In this document: positions 23,431-35,578 of the stretch, piece after piece
How positions within the stretch are numbered: the stretch's first letter is position 1
Layout: each line of letters opens with the position of its first letter
Assembly (NCBI GenBank): GCA_036345935.2
Contig: JADWOT020000320.1
Location: forward strand, 1-64,000
Direction: 5' to 3'
DNA length: 64,000 nt
DNA from: Taenia hydatigena
Lineage: Eukaryota; Platyhelminthes; Cestoda; Cyclophyllidea; Taeniidae
Notes under the pieces: model-generated
Database searches by the model: none
What the model was told of the DNA's origin: nothing
The model's input: only the letters and a program-made list of their open reading frames with translations
Made by a program: the position numbers and the translations under genes

Positions 23431-24479
23431 CATTTTTGCTTCAGCTAAAATGACTTAAAACTTTTGCAGTTTAATAGTACCCTGCTGGTTTGACATAAAA
23501 GCTTGCACAGTTAAGGGCTGGCACGTAAAATAAAACGTATAGTTTTCACAGGCTCAATACGTACGAAACTAAGCAGCTTAAAACCGGCAGATTAAAAGGG
23601 CTGTGTTATGCTGGTGAAACTATTCTTACTGACTTTTGAAGTGGATTTCTCAAGCTAGTTACATACTGAACCATTTGACACATTTTGTGCAGTTTTAATT
23701 ATTGAAAGTGCTTTGATGACACTAATGAGACTGTCTCTAGTGTCTAAAGCAGCAAACAGCAGATTTTAAGGTACGGGATAATCACGAAGAGTGTTTTACG
23801 CATCCATTGTTCTATTTCTTATTGCCGCTTTAGTGCAACGGGTAACCAAATCACCGATTTGGAGATCAAGCAAAGTCATCACTGAATGTGGCGGCTTCAA
23901 ACAGTCCTAAATAATTCGCATTCAAATAGGTTTGTGCACAAATGCACATTCTTCACCGTGCGCCTCAGTTCTGATTCATCCGAGCTGGCTGATTGACAGG
24001 TCCCCTCACCTAACATACCAAGGCCCCCTCAATTTACTACCCTCCTTACCAAAGCTGCAATAAAAAGATCAAAAACTTTGCGTTTTGATTTCGAACTTAT
24101 TGTAAATGGCAGCAAAGTGCTCTCTGCTCAAAACTTAAAAATGCAGCCATGCTTATTTGCTTTCATATTCTAGATGCAATTCTTATTTCGACTCAAACTG
24201 CCGTATTACAAGCTATTAGTCAATGCGAGTCTTAAGGAGTGCGCTCAGTGACGGCAAGACATAATTTCGACCCGAAGATTGCAATGAGGGTAAAACTCAA
24301 GAGTAGGCTTCGGACTCGGACAAGTGTTCTCATTATTTCAAGCAGTGGCTGCTTCCTTGCACTCTATCACAGGTATGCTCGAATCGCAATGGAGATCGCT
24401 ATTCACCTGTTTTGAGAATTGGACTTCACTTGTTCCTAAACCTACCACGATTTTCTGGCTAAATTTGTCGGGTAGCTTA

Positions 24480-25240
24480 CAACGCAGGAGGTGTTAGTGC
24501 ATCCCATCCAAGTTGTTACACACCTTTACACTCAATATATTTGTATTTACTAGCGGCGTACTTTTAGCCTTCCACAATAATGTAGAACGAGAATTTAGCC
24601 GAAGTAATTAGAAAAGTTATCTTAGACGAAGAGAATACTGCGCTAGCACACAAACTTCCTCATAATGGGCATCTATTTTGCATGGCTTTAAACCGCAGCC
24701 GCGTACAGAGCAAATCCACGAGGCACCTTATCTACGTCGCCCGATCAGGTACTAAGGGATTCTTAATGACATTCCCACCACACATGTAAGTTGTTCGGGT
24801 GTCATTGTTCTTGAGCATCTTCTAATGCTAAATACGAAACGATATCGGTGAAGAAGTCACCATTGATGTTAAGAGACATGGGATGCTTAATAAAATTGGG
24901 TATTTACCTTTATCTTCTCAAGAAAATTAGCCTCTTCTCCCGAGTTGGTCATAAGTGACTGGATTAACCTTCTCTCGTCGTCTATCTCATCTTTAGAATA
25001 TTCGCTTGGGGCATCTGGAGCCACGTGTTTCTGCTCTGACAGTTCTTTTGCCCCTTCAAAAGAACGAAAAGCCTTTATACGAGACCATCGGGCATCTCTC
25101 ACTTGACACAGAATTTCTACTGTCCCACTTTTGGGCCTCTGCGTGTCCTGACCTTGGCTCATTTCTTATGAATTTCAGTAACCGGATATCATTTACGACC
25201 TTCGTAGTGCCGAACTCGTAAGCCGATCTCAACCTCGGAA
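24480..25240 (-). pseudogene. Zinc-finger gene copy B, intact first exon, broken finger exon
   Basis: The first exon is open from an ATG at 25162 (MSQGQDTQRPKSGTVEIL) through KAFRSFEGAKELSEQ, PDAPSEYSKDEIDDERRLI and FLEKIK to a GTAAAT donor at 24907. The intron matches copy A closely for about 330 bp. The finger exon starts after GTGGAAG near 24565 but reads a stop at once. It keeps SKYKYIEC for SKYRCTEC, and homology is lost near 24480, so both fingers are destroyed. The first-exon protein (about 85 residues, acidic and polar) is the best guide to the missing 5' end of copy A. Confidence 0.65.
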
Positions 25241-28200
25241 CTTAAATTGGATATTTCTTGCTTTGCGTAAAGAAAGTTATCTGTGCATTTTAAAAATTAG
25301 TTTGCACTGTTTAGAACTGGTGCATAAAACTCAAACGCGAAGCGCTTCCAAATCCACTATTCAAAAAGCTAAATCCACCAGAGTTGATAATTCTGCATCA
25401 CTGATAAACTCTATTTACTGATTGCAGATTAGGAGGGCCGGCAGATTCGTCTAATGTCAAAATATCCGACCAACCCCGTGCAAATGCAAATGATCACCTA
25501 TACTCATGCATTACAAATCGCAGAATAGAGCCATGCTCCCTGTATTTTGTTATTAACTGGGGTACGCAATCTTTTCGAGTATGTTCTACGGCCTGCTAGC
25601 CATACAATCTCGAGGTGGGTTCTGCCAAAATCGACATATAGCGGTTTCGGTAGAAGAGGCAGGATCTTGACATGGTCAGAAATGCTCGGATCATGCCATT
25701 TTGCCATAACGAGGATGCCTTACTTCGGGACTTACAAGGTATTTCTTTCAGCTACAAATCATGCTGCATGCTGGCCTAAGTGACGTATCCACCTAAATGA
25801 AGATATAATATCCACAGCGAAGGGGAAGTAGTGGAAGCAGCTTGTAGGTAATAATACGAATTGACAAACCACGAACTTAACGGAAAGCCAAAAGCGGCCG
25901 ATAATTTTTAAGAATAAAAAAGTTACTTTGCGGTCATGTAAAGATCCAAAGCAATCTTTTTACAGCATTAAAGAGGTGCATTAAGGGAAATCTTAGTTTG
26001 CAATCAAAAGAATGCGACTAATATATGTATACATATATATAAGTTCTGCATTTTAGCCCGAGAAACGTTCCTTTGAGGAATATAGGCAGAATAACGGTCT
26101 TGTGTAAAATAGGATGCGTAAATCTGCATGGTTTTGCACTCTGTGACATATATGAGGACCTTATAAAGGTATATTTTGTTACATGCATGTTGTGATTCTC
26201 TAACATGCCCACTAGGGATGTGCATTGCTTTGGTTTAGTTGATGAATTGGCGGTAATAACTTTGAGTGCCATTCCTCTTATTTTGAATGCTACAATGAGG
26301 AACACGTCAAGAAACAGTCTGCCGAGGCAACTGAGCGTAATCGCAGGAGTAGTCGTATCAATCTAACTTGTTTAGCTAGCTGGCATTGAAATAAACATTG
26401 CACGCATGCTCTTGCAAACTGGTGCTTTAGTATTACACGATGTCAGTCACAACGTCTTGATGCGAGACCTCACAGCAGCCTTAATCTGGAATTGTTTCAT
26501 TGTTAAACTGCGCAGAATCAAGATTGCATTCCTGTAGAGCATTCACATCAGAATGGTGAAAATACATAAATCACTGCTAAATGCAATTACTGTGCAATGG
26601 GATGGAATATGCAAAACGATGCCCTCCATTCTTAGATCTAATCGTCGTAGTGATACAGTACTATAATAGCATAATAACAAGCATTCTGGACTAACGAAAT
26701 CGGGTCTTTTAAGGCTTTGTGGTTTGCTTCATAAAAAGCTTTGTTATTTACCATTTGATACTTGTCACCAATTGCGCAAGTCAATCACAATTTTGTGCGG
26801 CATAAGCGCAGCAATACTTTTGCACTACCAGCAAAAATACCATTTCTCGCATTTGAAAAAGGGCTTAACGTGTACGTGGCCCATATCATCTACAGGCAGC
26901 TGACCTGCACCGCGCATCAGGATGGCATGACTCAACGTCATCTAGGTTGTGTTAAAGAAGTCAAAATTTAAAAACAACATTTGTTCTCCACGAATTCCGT
27001 GTGAATAACATTGTGGCCAGTAGACTAATGATGGAGACGATTGCATGCCATCTAATAAAAAAATCTTTGAGGTCTCGCTTAAACCTTACCAGTAAAGGTT
27101 GTTTTGGGAATTGTACTTTCTGGCCTACCTCACGAAATTTTGTCAAATGGAGTTGTCTCATCGGCAGAATTAACGACAAATCTCTCAAAATATTTTAATA
27201 GTGGAATAAATGGTGTCCTTTTATGTGCTGAAGTGATACCAATGCCAGGACGTCGATCAAAATCAAAGGCGGTCCTTATTTTGCTGTGCATAATGACAGC
27301 GGATGTCCTTATAATCTTATAAAATTATGCATGCGCAAATACGGTTTTACTATTGTGCTTCTTTATTGCTGCCCTTATACACATTAAGTTGAACAAAAAA
27401 TAACGGAAAAGACGCTGGACTCCAATGGCTGGTGGTTTAATTAAAAACTGTTATTTGTACTGCTACCGGCAAAATCTTATGATTTCGCAAAAGAATTAAA
27501 ACACGCCTTTACCGGTATGACAAAAACAGTGCACAGAATAGAGCAGCAGAACGACTGAAATGTGAACCATTTTAGTATTGTGCCAGAAAATGAAACGCGA
27601 GATGGAAAATAAATGCACACATCAATATTAAGGTCAAACTCATCCTTTCGGAAACGGCGCCGTTGACAGAAGATCCACCTCACTTTTAGCAGCTACCGCG
27701 CCTCACTGGGAGGGGAGAAGTAAAAGAAGCGGTAATTAAAACTCGAAACAAAATAAATAAGTGGAGAAACAGGTGTACGTAAAATAATAGGTCGACTCAA
27801 GCCTGATATGCTGGATTAGACTCTAACTTTCACAGTGAAGATTACAGCACAGTGCTGTGCGCAAATGCTCGTCCACAAGCCGACATTGATGGCGACATCA
27901 AGATGTCGTTTTGCTAGTTCGGAATTATCAATCTGCTTGCAACAGGCATGTCAGCATGCCACAAATCACTGCTTTGCTCCAGTAACACTGCGACTCGTGC
28001 GTATACAATGGCCTAATTTTAAAAAGGCGATTAGCCTATGTAACAAAAGAGAAGGAGCATCGTTAACTAACAGGTCAAAAGTGTCAGTCATGGTTGTCGC
28101 GGTGCTGCATTTACTCTACGAAGTATACGACTTCTTCCCTAGAATAGCAAAAGATTGGGAGAAGTCTTGAATTCGATTAAGGATTGATGACGCCAGATGG

Positions 28201-31200
28201 TAATGTTAACAAGCAACGAGGAGGCATAACTTCTTATTCGGTACTCATGATTCCTTTATTCGCTATTCATTTTAGTCTCTCCTTCTGCATGCGCCCATTC
28301 TCCTGCCGCTGCTTTGCAACCGCAGTATAAAATTAGATAAATCCTTTAATTCATGAAAAGTGAAAAGAAATAATAAAATGCGAATAAAAGTGGTGAGAAA
28401 GGAGAAAAGCAAAACGTGCAACGATATGGGAAATTGATGCAAACGATGAAAGCAAAAGGATGCTTGCGAAAAAAATGACATTTCTTATCCTTCGACGAAT
28501 CCGGGTCTACCTCTTTTTGAGGTCCGTCCAGCTCCTTTAATTCCTGTCTTTGTTAGACATCAAGTCCTCACTTCCTTAATGTTTTCTTTATAAACACACC
28601 CTCCGCTTCATTCTGATTTCTTCCAACCCTGCTTGTGTTGCCTTTTTCTTCTCTCCATCGCACATCCGCGCTACCGCCTTCAAGCCAGTTCTCGTTTTCT
28701 CCTCACCTACCATTTAAAACAAAGGTTTTATTTTAGTTCTGGTGGTTTGCAAGAAGGGTAAAATCATGTGAAGATCTAGTGACATCGCTAAAAGCAAAAA
28801 AGCGCCTTTCGCCCCTTTCTTAGTCACTCGTACACTTAAGCAGCCAGTGATCATAGGTGAACTTCTTCACGATGGTTTCCAAATAGAAGGCAGAAAAAAG
28901 GCTTATTTCTAAAAATCTCTATTATTTTGTGCCATCATGCTATAAGGTATGACAAATTGTGAGAAGAGACTTATGGCCAGCAAGAAAACCTCAACGAAGC
29001 CTAAAAACATCTCTGATTATTGGTTAAGAAAGTGTCTGAGGAGGAGTCGATAGAGGAGTTTATGAACACGCTGCCCATGCGGACAACAAGGTCTTATATT
29101 TCTCCATTATTTGCTCGCCATGGTGGGTCTCAACAGAGGTGTGTCCTGCCGAATCGCCATGTCCATTCATTATGCTGCCCTGCAGACTTTTTGTAAAAAA
29201 TCGCTATCTGAGAACGCTGTTTACAACTGGTGGTGAATTATACAATCATAAATGCATCAAGGTACCGAATAACATCAACGAATGGAGTTAAAGTGCTTTA
29301 TCTGACTCAAATACCACCGCATTCTACCTTGGAATGCCTAAGGCCTAATCACTAGCTGGCTGTTCTCCTCTGAAAGTGGCGAGGATAAATTGAAATTGTA
29401 CTTGGTATATGCTCATAGAAACGAACTGTAAATAAAGAACTAGTGGTGGCCAAAATTGCTCTTGTAAGCTAATATTTATGCGCACGATAAATTGGCTTCT
29501 TGCCAGTTCTTAACACGAATAATGAAGGTGACAGTGAAATTGGTTTCACATGTGCGTATGCATTTTTACCACAGAAATGGCAACACGAGCATGCGTTTGC
29601 AAATAATTGCTCCAAAAACAGTTTCAAGGTTGCATAATATTCGCTTCTACACTAACCGTTAACGTACAATTATTCGGTTTAGCTAAAACACGCCCAATTC
29701 TAAAGCTGTAGTGAGTCCTTGCATGCGTATGCCTTCTCCGAAGGTACAAATAAACCAAACACAAGAAGTTACAAGCTCTTGATTTATTTATTTATTTTAA
29801 TGCAGCTGCATGCATGCACAAGCGGTTTGTTTGCCTCGAAACACTGGTGCACATGCGAATGCGTCAGTGATAGATGTTACTAACAAAACTCATCCACATA
29901 ACGTGCGATTTGAAATAACTTATTACTGGTCTCTTTCTCTAGTCTATTTCTACACACGCTACCTTGAGTGCAATCCTGACTTAGCCTTCTAGGATGTGGG
30001 AGGGGCCGTCTAATCACTAAGTGGTGTCTTGGCATATTTTCTGGACGGTTACGGTGTGCAGTTTCCTGCATATTGCCTCAAGTCCTGCAGCTGACAAGAA
30101 GTGTCTGTAAAGGAACACAACTGGACAAAAAGCTTGGAGAATCAGGTGTAATGGACGTCAAGCGAATGCACTGTTACCCCATCCATTTAGGCGTTCAAGT
30201 CGTACCATTCAATTCCAATTTTCTAACGCTCCGATTCCATTAGCGAGATGATGAGAACCCTTAAAGGCATCAAACAATTTCCTATTTTCAGAGCAACACT
30301 TCATTTAATTTGACGCGTAGCGCATGGAAGATTTTGATTTGGAGGAATATGTGCATGTACGACGAAAAACAAGAAGCTTTGCTAAGTGTCAGTCAACAGG
30401 CGTCTTCACTGGCTAACTAGATGTGCCCAAAACTGCAGAAGGTGTTTTGGAGAATAAGCAAAGCATTAATCACTAGAGATGTAACGGAGCTCACCTGTGC
30501 TGTTCTTCTCGAGGCCGTATCTGCTGACATCCTCTTTACTCTTTTCCCGAGATACCGCAAACAGGCAAGATTCCAAGGGGAAATGGCAAACAATGGCTGA
30601 CAAATTGCTTGCTTGCTTCCAATTTCCATCACTTTATACGACAGTTTGCCTTATTCCTTTACGCTCAATGATCATTTTAAAGCAGTTTTATTTTTTGATT
30701 AGTCTTGGTTTAGCCTTCGTACTTAGCGATAAACTGATGCTAGTCCTACTGCTTTAATCGTTGTTTTGTTAACCTTCGGCAATATTTTAGAAGAAAAGGA
30801 AACATCCCTGCAATACTATCGGAGTTTATTAGACCTAATCGTGGCACGCTACACAGTTGCTTGCTTAAAGAAGGATTAATTTCCAGTAGAGGTGAATTCT
30901 GTGTAGTTGGAGTAAAGTGTGCTTGCCGTTCTGCAAGTCGAACTAGCATACATTCGCTGTTCTCTTGTGTGTACCACAAATTGCTGAAGGTGAGGTTAGC
31001 TTGACATTTGGCGGTTAGGTCTGATGATCATCTATGAAAGCAAATCAAGAAAAATCGTGTCGACCTTTAAGGATTATAAGAGAATACTGAGTATATATTC
31101 CATTCCAGTGTTTTAATTCGCAACCTTTTATTGCAGTCAGTTGCACGAACTGTCCCATTCAATAAATATGGCATTATATATTCCATAGGTAAAAAGGCTT

Positions 31201-33481
31201 ATTCAAGACTCATCCCACCAGCACTGCTGCACATACTCCTCGGCATCTGCTCTGATTGCTGGTAAAATAATTCTTCTGATTCATTTATTCCTAGGCAAAA
31301 GAGCAAAGGGTCTTTTTGAGCACTTTTGGTAGGTCACTATCTCGGCAATGTCATCGCTTCCTTCATGGTGCAAATCACATGGCCAACGTTGATTGAGGAG
31401 GCGGTGGGAAATGTAGAGTTTGTAGGACGCCATTATGTTTTCGCAAAGTTGTACTTAGTTAAAACCAGATTTTAAACTTTCATTTGCTTCAGATTGTTCC
31501 TTTAAGGCAGGCAACAAGCAGTAAGCATTTAAATGACATTGGGAGAGTACGCTGACGGGGAACGAAGCATCCGGCTTAACTCATCTTGCAGAGTTGTAGA
31601 ATCTTGTGGCAGTCAAATTTAGACAAAGATGAATTTTGGGCATGTAGCAAATGTCATTATGCAGACGGGCATCGTATTACTGCAGCAAATGTGTTTGGCG
31701 TTCATGGCACGACGGTTAAAAGGTCGTATTACTGTGAGTCCGCGCACCCCTTATTTCTCTTTGCTTCAAATTTTTTGTCTAAAAGGATTACCAAAAATTA
31801 GACTTTTATAGACTAAACAGCTATGAGCACATTAGTCTACTTCGCTTACGGTTATCTGTTTAATCTATGTCTGAGATTGAGCTGCAGTCTTAGTGAAGTG
31901 GAGGAATACTAGGGTTAATAACGTGGCTCGATGGCATTTCTTTATTAGAGGAAGATATCAGTCCTTATAACATTAATACTACAGTATTAGACATTGAGAT
32001 TGCATCTGTTTTGGTGTCACGACTCTATGGTGGCTAAATTTATATGCGGTCTATGCCACATGCGCAGAAAGGTTTGCAATAATGCAATAACATTTTGCCG
32101 CCGTAATCGGTTTCTCAATTCACATTATACCTTCATCTCTATGGCGCAACATCCAGCGTTTGTAGTAAAGCCTAGCTATTATCTATCATTAAATAACCAC
32201 TGAGTAACATGGCAATTGGCTTATGGATTCCATGGTTCAAATCGTTAAAAATGGGATGGATCATGGAGATCTGGTCCGGTTGATTTGCTTTGCCATGCAG
32301 TCCGTCAATGCATCACTGTGAGACTTAATGCTGCAGGTTTAGTGTTCCATTCACTTCACAGGATTTGATTGCCAAACAACGTCAATCCCTTTTATCAAAT
32401 AGCGTCCGACATCCACTTTAATATATGAAGACGAGGCTCAACCTACCAGTGTGTCACATGGCTTGGTGCAGGCTGTTAGTTTGTACTGACCATGTGCAGG
32501 TACCACGTACATATGACACTAACGGATAATGCATTATTACCATGAATGGCGTTGCCGGTAGCGAAATCGTGCCAGCAAACAGTGTGCTGTTACACACCAA
32601 CTTCGCACTGCTGCTCTTGGAATTCCGTACCAAAGCACAGAGTGCCAAAACCATTGCCCAATTTGCGGGCCGTTGCCTTGGCCTAGTTGCCCACATTCTC
32701 ACCATCACCATTAGCCTCGTCACCAGTCTTTACACTCGCGCTGTCAACATTACTGGGAAATGACTCCTAACCCACTACTTGCGTTTCGTTAGTAGCGTGC
32801 TGTGGTTAGCAGGTTTGTCGTAGAAGCAGAGTATCTGCTTGTTCATGATGCAGTCTAACATTTACAGCGTTACGAATGTAGGAAAAAGACAGGAATTTGC
32901 TTTAAGCAATCGCGATGGAACCCAAGAACTAATGATATCAAGCATGAACAAATGGCAAATTGCAGAACAAAATGCTGGCTTTTTTTGCAATGCAGATTAA
33001 ATCTTGAAAGATTGCTTAAATTAGGAATGCCCTTGTCAAAAGGCAAAGTTAGGGCATCCGAATAAATAAAATTAGCTTAGAAATAATCGGTTTAGTAAGG
33101 TGGTATCAAGTCTCTATGCTCCAGTTCAAACTGAAATACGCAATGATGTATAGAGATGACGAAAAGCCATATTTACAATTTTACTTGTCAGACGTACCTT
33201 GGATTTTCTCGGTTCACCTCAAAACACAGCTTGTATGGCTATTTTATTTCGCGAAAATGAAATCTACTCCTAGATCTTATGCATGGATAGAATGCGTGGG
33301 TCTGTGTTCATTGGAGACTCGAGTGTCTCTAGAAGTGGGGCGCAAAAGTACAATATAATTGTTGCAATTGCTTTACTCGGTCTTGTTTAATATTTTTTCT
33401 ATTAAAACCCAAGACAAGAAAACATGGGTCATTTGCACAACAATGCATGCCTAGGTGCCCTCTTTTCTTTCCTTAGTGCAG
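25241..33481. other. Gene-poor 8.2 kb
   Basis: No exon is supported. An 18-bp perfect palindrome lies at 26021-26038 and a (TTTA)n run at 29783-29798. A plus-strand stretch near 29025-29200 is open in two successive frames (VSEEESIEEFMNTLP is part of it) and looks slightly protein-like but is unrecognised. Frames at 27835-28170 (plus) and 32454-32763 (both strands) have no motif. Confidence 0.4.
26021..26038. repeat. Perfect 18-bp AT palindrome
   Basis: ATATATGTATACATATAT is its own reverse complement, centred on GTATAC. It could extrude as a cruciform; no function is claimed. Confidence 0.7.
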
Positions 33482-33686
33482 GGTTCGATAGTGTTGAATG
33501 CTGTGACCAATAATGCGGACGAGGCCGTCATCTCAGCGGTGGTTTTAATTCTAGTTGGTGCTCTGCTGATATTGACGAAGCGCCAAAGCTACAGTCTTAT
33601 CCCATGCATTATCATTATTACTATTCTCACCAGTTGTGCCGTTCGCATATTCGTTGTGCTAAATGCGCCTACCTCTTCAGCACTTG
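33482..33686 (+). CDS. Exon encoding hydrophobic membrane segments, unrecognised
   Basis: A 205-bp exon is bounded by a pyrimidine-rich acceptor (TTTCCTTAGTGCAG, AG at 33480-33481) and a GTATGT donor at 33687, and it is open throughout with phase 1 at its end. The encoded 68 residues contain two hydrophobic stretches, SAVVLILVGALLIL and a longer Ile-rich one around LIPCIIIITILTSC, separated by a basic KRQ turn. This fits two transmembrane helices of a multi-pass protein. I do not recognise the family, and neighbouring exons were not found within several hundred bases on either side. It could be an orphan exon of a gene with longer introns, or a relic. Confidence 0.35.
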
Positions 33687-35344
33687 GTATGTTCCTTTCA
33701 TGTCTTTTGCTGCTATGCCCTCTCTAAGCAGGTGAAGAATAAACGCCTTGCATTGCTTCATGCAATAAGAACGCCCGCGTGGAATCGCAATGTGAAGGTC
33801 ACCACTACTTAAGCAATAATGGTTTAGCAGTTTTACAATGACGAGGTACAGGTGTTGCAATCGAACTCGGAAAGTAAAGCAGATTAAGACAAAGCAAGCT
33901 GAAACAAATAAGGTTGAAAACACAGAAATTCACATTTGTTAACCAACCTTAATGAAGTAAGTCAAATAAATCGCAGGGAACGAAGCGTGGTGATGCAGAC
34001 AACGCCATAGGTAAAATCCTTCTAGTCCAGGATTTCGTAAGGCATTCTAATGTGTGAGGCTGTCAGCTAGTAGATTAACACATGTCCTGGGGGTAAATTC
34101 TAGAAATTTATGCTGGTATTTTTTTCCAGATTTAACGGATAAACTTCAATGACGACATACGTTCCTTATAAATTGGACTAACTAATCCTTTGAATGTGTG
34201 CTTGGTTGATTAGCCGCTAACGTACGCTGCGGCTGTCAATCGCAGGTTGCGCATTTCATCTCTTATAGCAATTTACTTAAAAAACTGAATTAAGCACCAA
34301 ACTCATGATATGGGGAAATTCTTGCACTAGCAAACAGGCAAACAGGAAGTAGCTAGGTATCATTGTCAAAATAGTAATCAAATTGACCTTTATTTTTTTG
34401 TGCTAAATATATCATCGCGATTTTTCTGCTCCACGTGAACTGTATCACGATTTTCTCTTGGCGTACATTCGGGTAAGCCTAATTTAAATGATTTCTTTGG
34501 TAATCTTAACTTTGCTCTCATCTTTAGGCGCTTCCGCTGAAATGACCACTAAGCGTAGCTGGTACCGCTTGTACAGTCCATAACAAAACCATTGTATAAC
34601 ATAAGTGTTACCAGGCAGGCAGACAGTGCGACGTGTCTCCTCTGTGGAAAGTGACGTGGTCAACTCACAAGCCGGCGTAATATTTGGAGCCGCCGCAGCA
34701 TGCTCGGGTGCGTAGAATGTTGCATAGATACCTGGTATGACCACATGCAACCTTTAGTAATTATGACACGGTAACTTTTCCGACATGATAGATGCAAAAT
34801 GCTAAATAGCGGGTCGATCGAACAGAGCCTGTAGCTAACTATATGAACACCCCCTGCCTTAAAATGTTATGCCACCTGCAGGCACTCACGTTCAATGCAT
34901 AATTGAGGCTGCTATGTGTGAAGAAAAGGTAACGGGTATTGTCTGCCTTGGCAAATGCGAAATTAAGGTAGATCACTAAATCTGTTCTAGTGCTAAACGG
35001 CTGCACCAAATAACTAACCGAATCTCTTTAGCTGCAAATAAGAAAGGAATGCAGCCCATGTAATCTGGCAAACCAAAGTTATGTGAAATTGTATACTGCT
35101 AGATTTGCTGGTTTCATTTTTATGCCAGAAGAACACTATCTGGAGTCTACCAAGCTAGCTTGATGAAAGGACACGAAAAGAAGTTATGAGAAGATTTTCA
35201 GCAGTGCTCCCCTTTCACTTAAGATGCATAAACCACCTGTGTGACGACTTGACTGTGTATTCCCTTCGCACCATAGAGTTAAATGGGTGCCTTTCTTACT
35301 GACAGCACATTCTGATATTCAAGTTTGGCATTATTGGCAAATAG
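33687..35344. other. No gene recognised
   Basis: A minus-strand frame at 34484-34750 (88 codons) ends SAEAPKDESKVKITKE; it has no recognisable domain or splice support and is not called. The rest shows nothing. Confidence 0.4.
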
Positions 35345-35578
35345 TCCTCACTCGATTCTTTCAACGGGGTCAAGGAGGAATGCGGGAACAGACCAGCCAC
35401 GACACTGTTGTACGGCTACCAGACACACGGTGCAGGCCGTGCCTACATGGATGAGACGTCAAGAAGTCCACTACCAATCGTCTTTACTATGATGGCGTGC
35501 GCAATACCAATCTTCATAATCTTTCTTAAAGTAGCAGTATGTTCATTCCTACACTTCTGCAGGGTTGTTTGGTTCTAG
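35345..35578 (+). CDS. Possible lipid phosphate phosphatase N-terminal exon fragment
   Basis: A 77-codon plus-strand frame carries GRAYMDETSRSPLPIVFTMM and then a hydrophobic run (ACAIPIFIIFLKVAV). PAP2-type lipid phosphate phosphatases have an RGF-x-C-x-DxS/T-I-x-YP motif directly before a membrane helix and a conserved Glu at its end. The order and spacing agree here, but the cysteine is absent (M instead) and Lys replaces the Glu. The frame has no ATG near its start, as expected for an internal exon. The catalytic histidine motifs are not seen downstream, so it is a fragment if it is this family at all. Confidence 0.25.
   Translation, partial: SSLDSFNGVKEECGNRPATTLLYGYQTHGAGRAYMDETSRSPLPIVFTMMACAIPIFIIFLKVAVCSFLHFCRVVWF

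Noticed and set aside
32454..32763. Opposed open frames at 32.5 kb
   Set aside because: Both strands are open over about 180 bp with no motif or splice support, so neither could be preferred.
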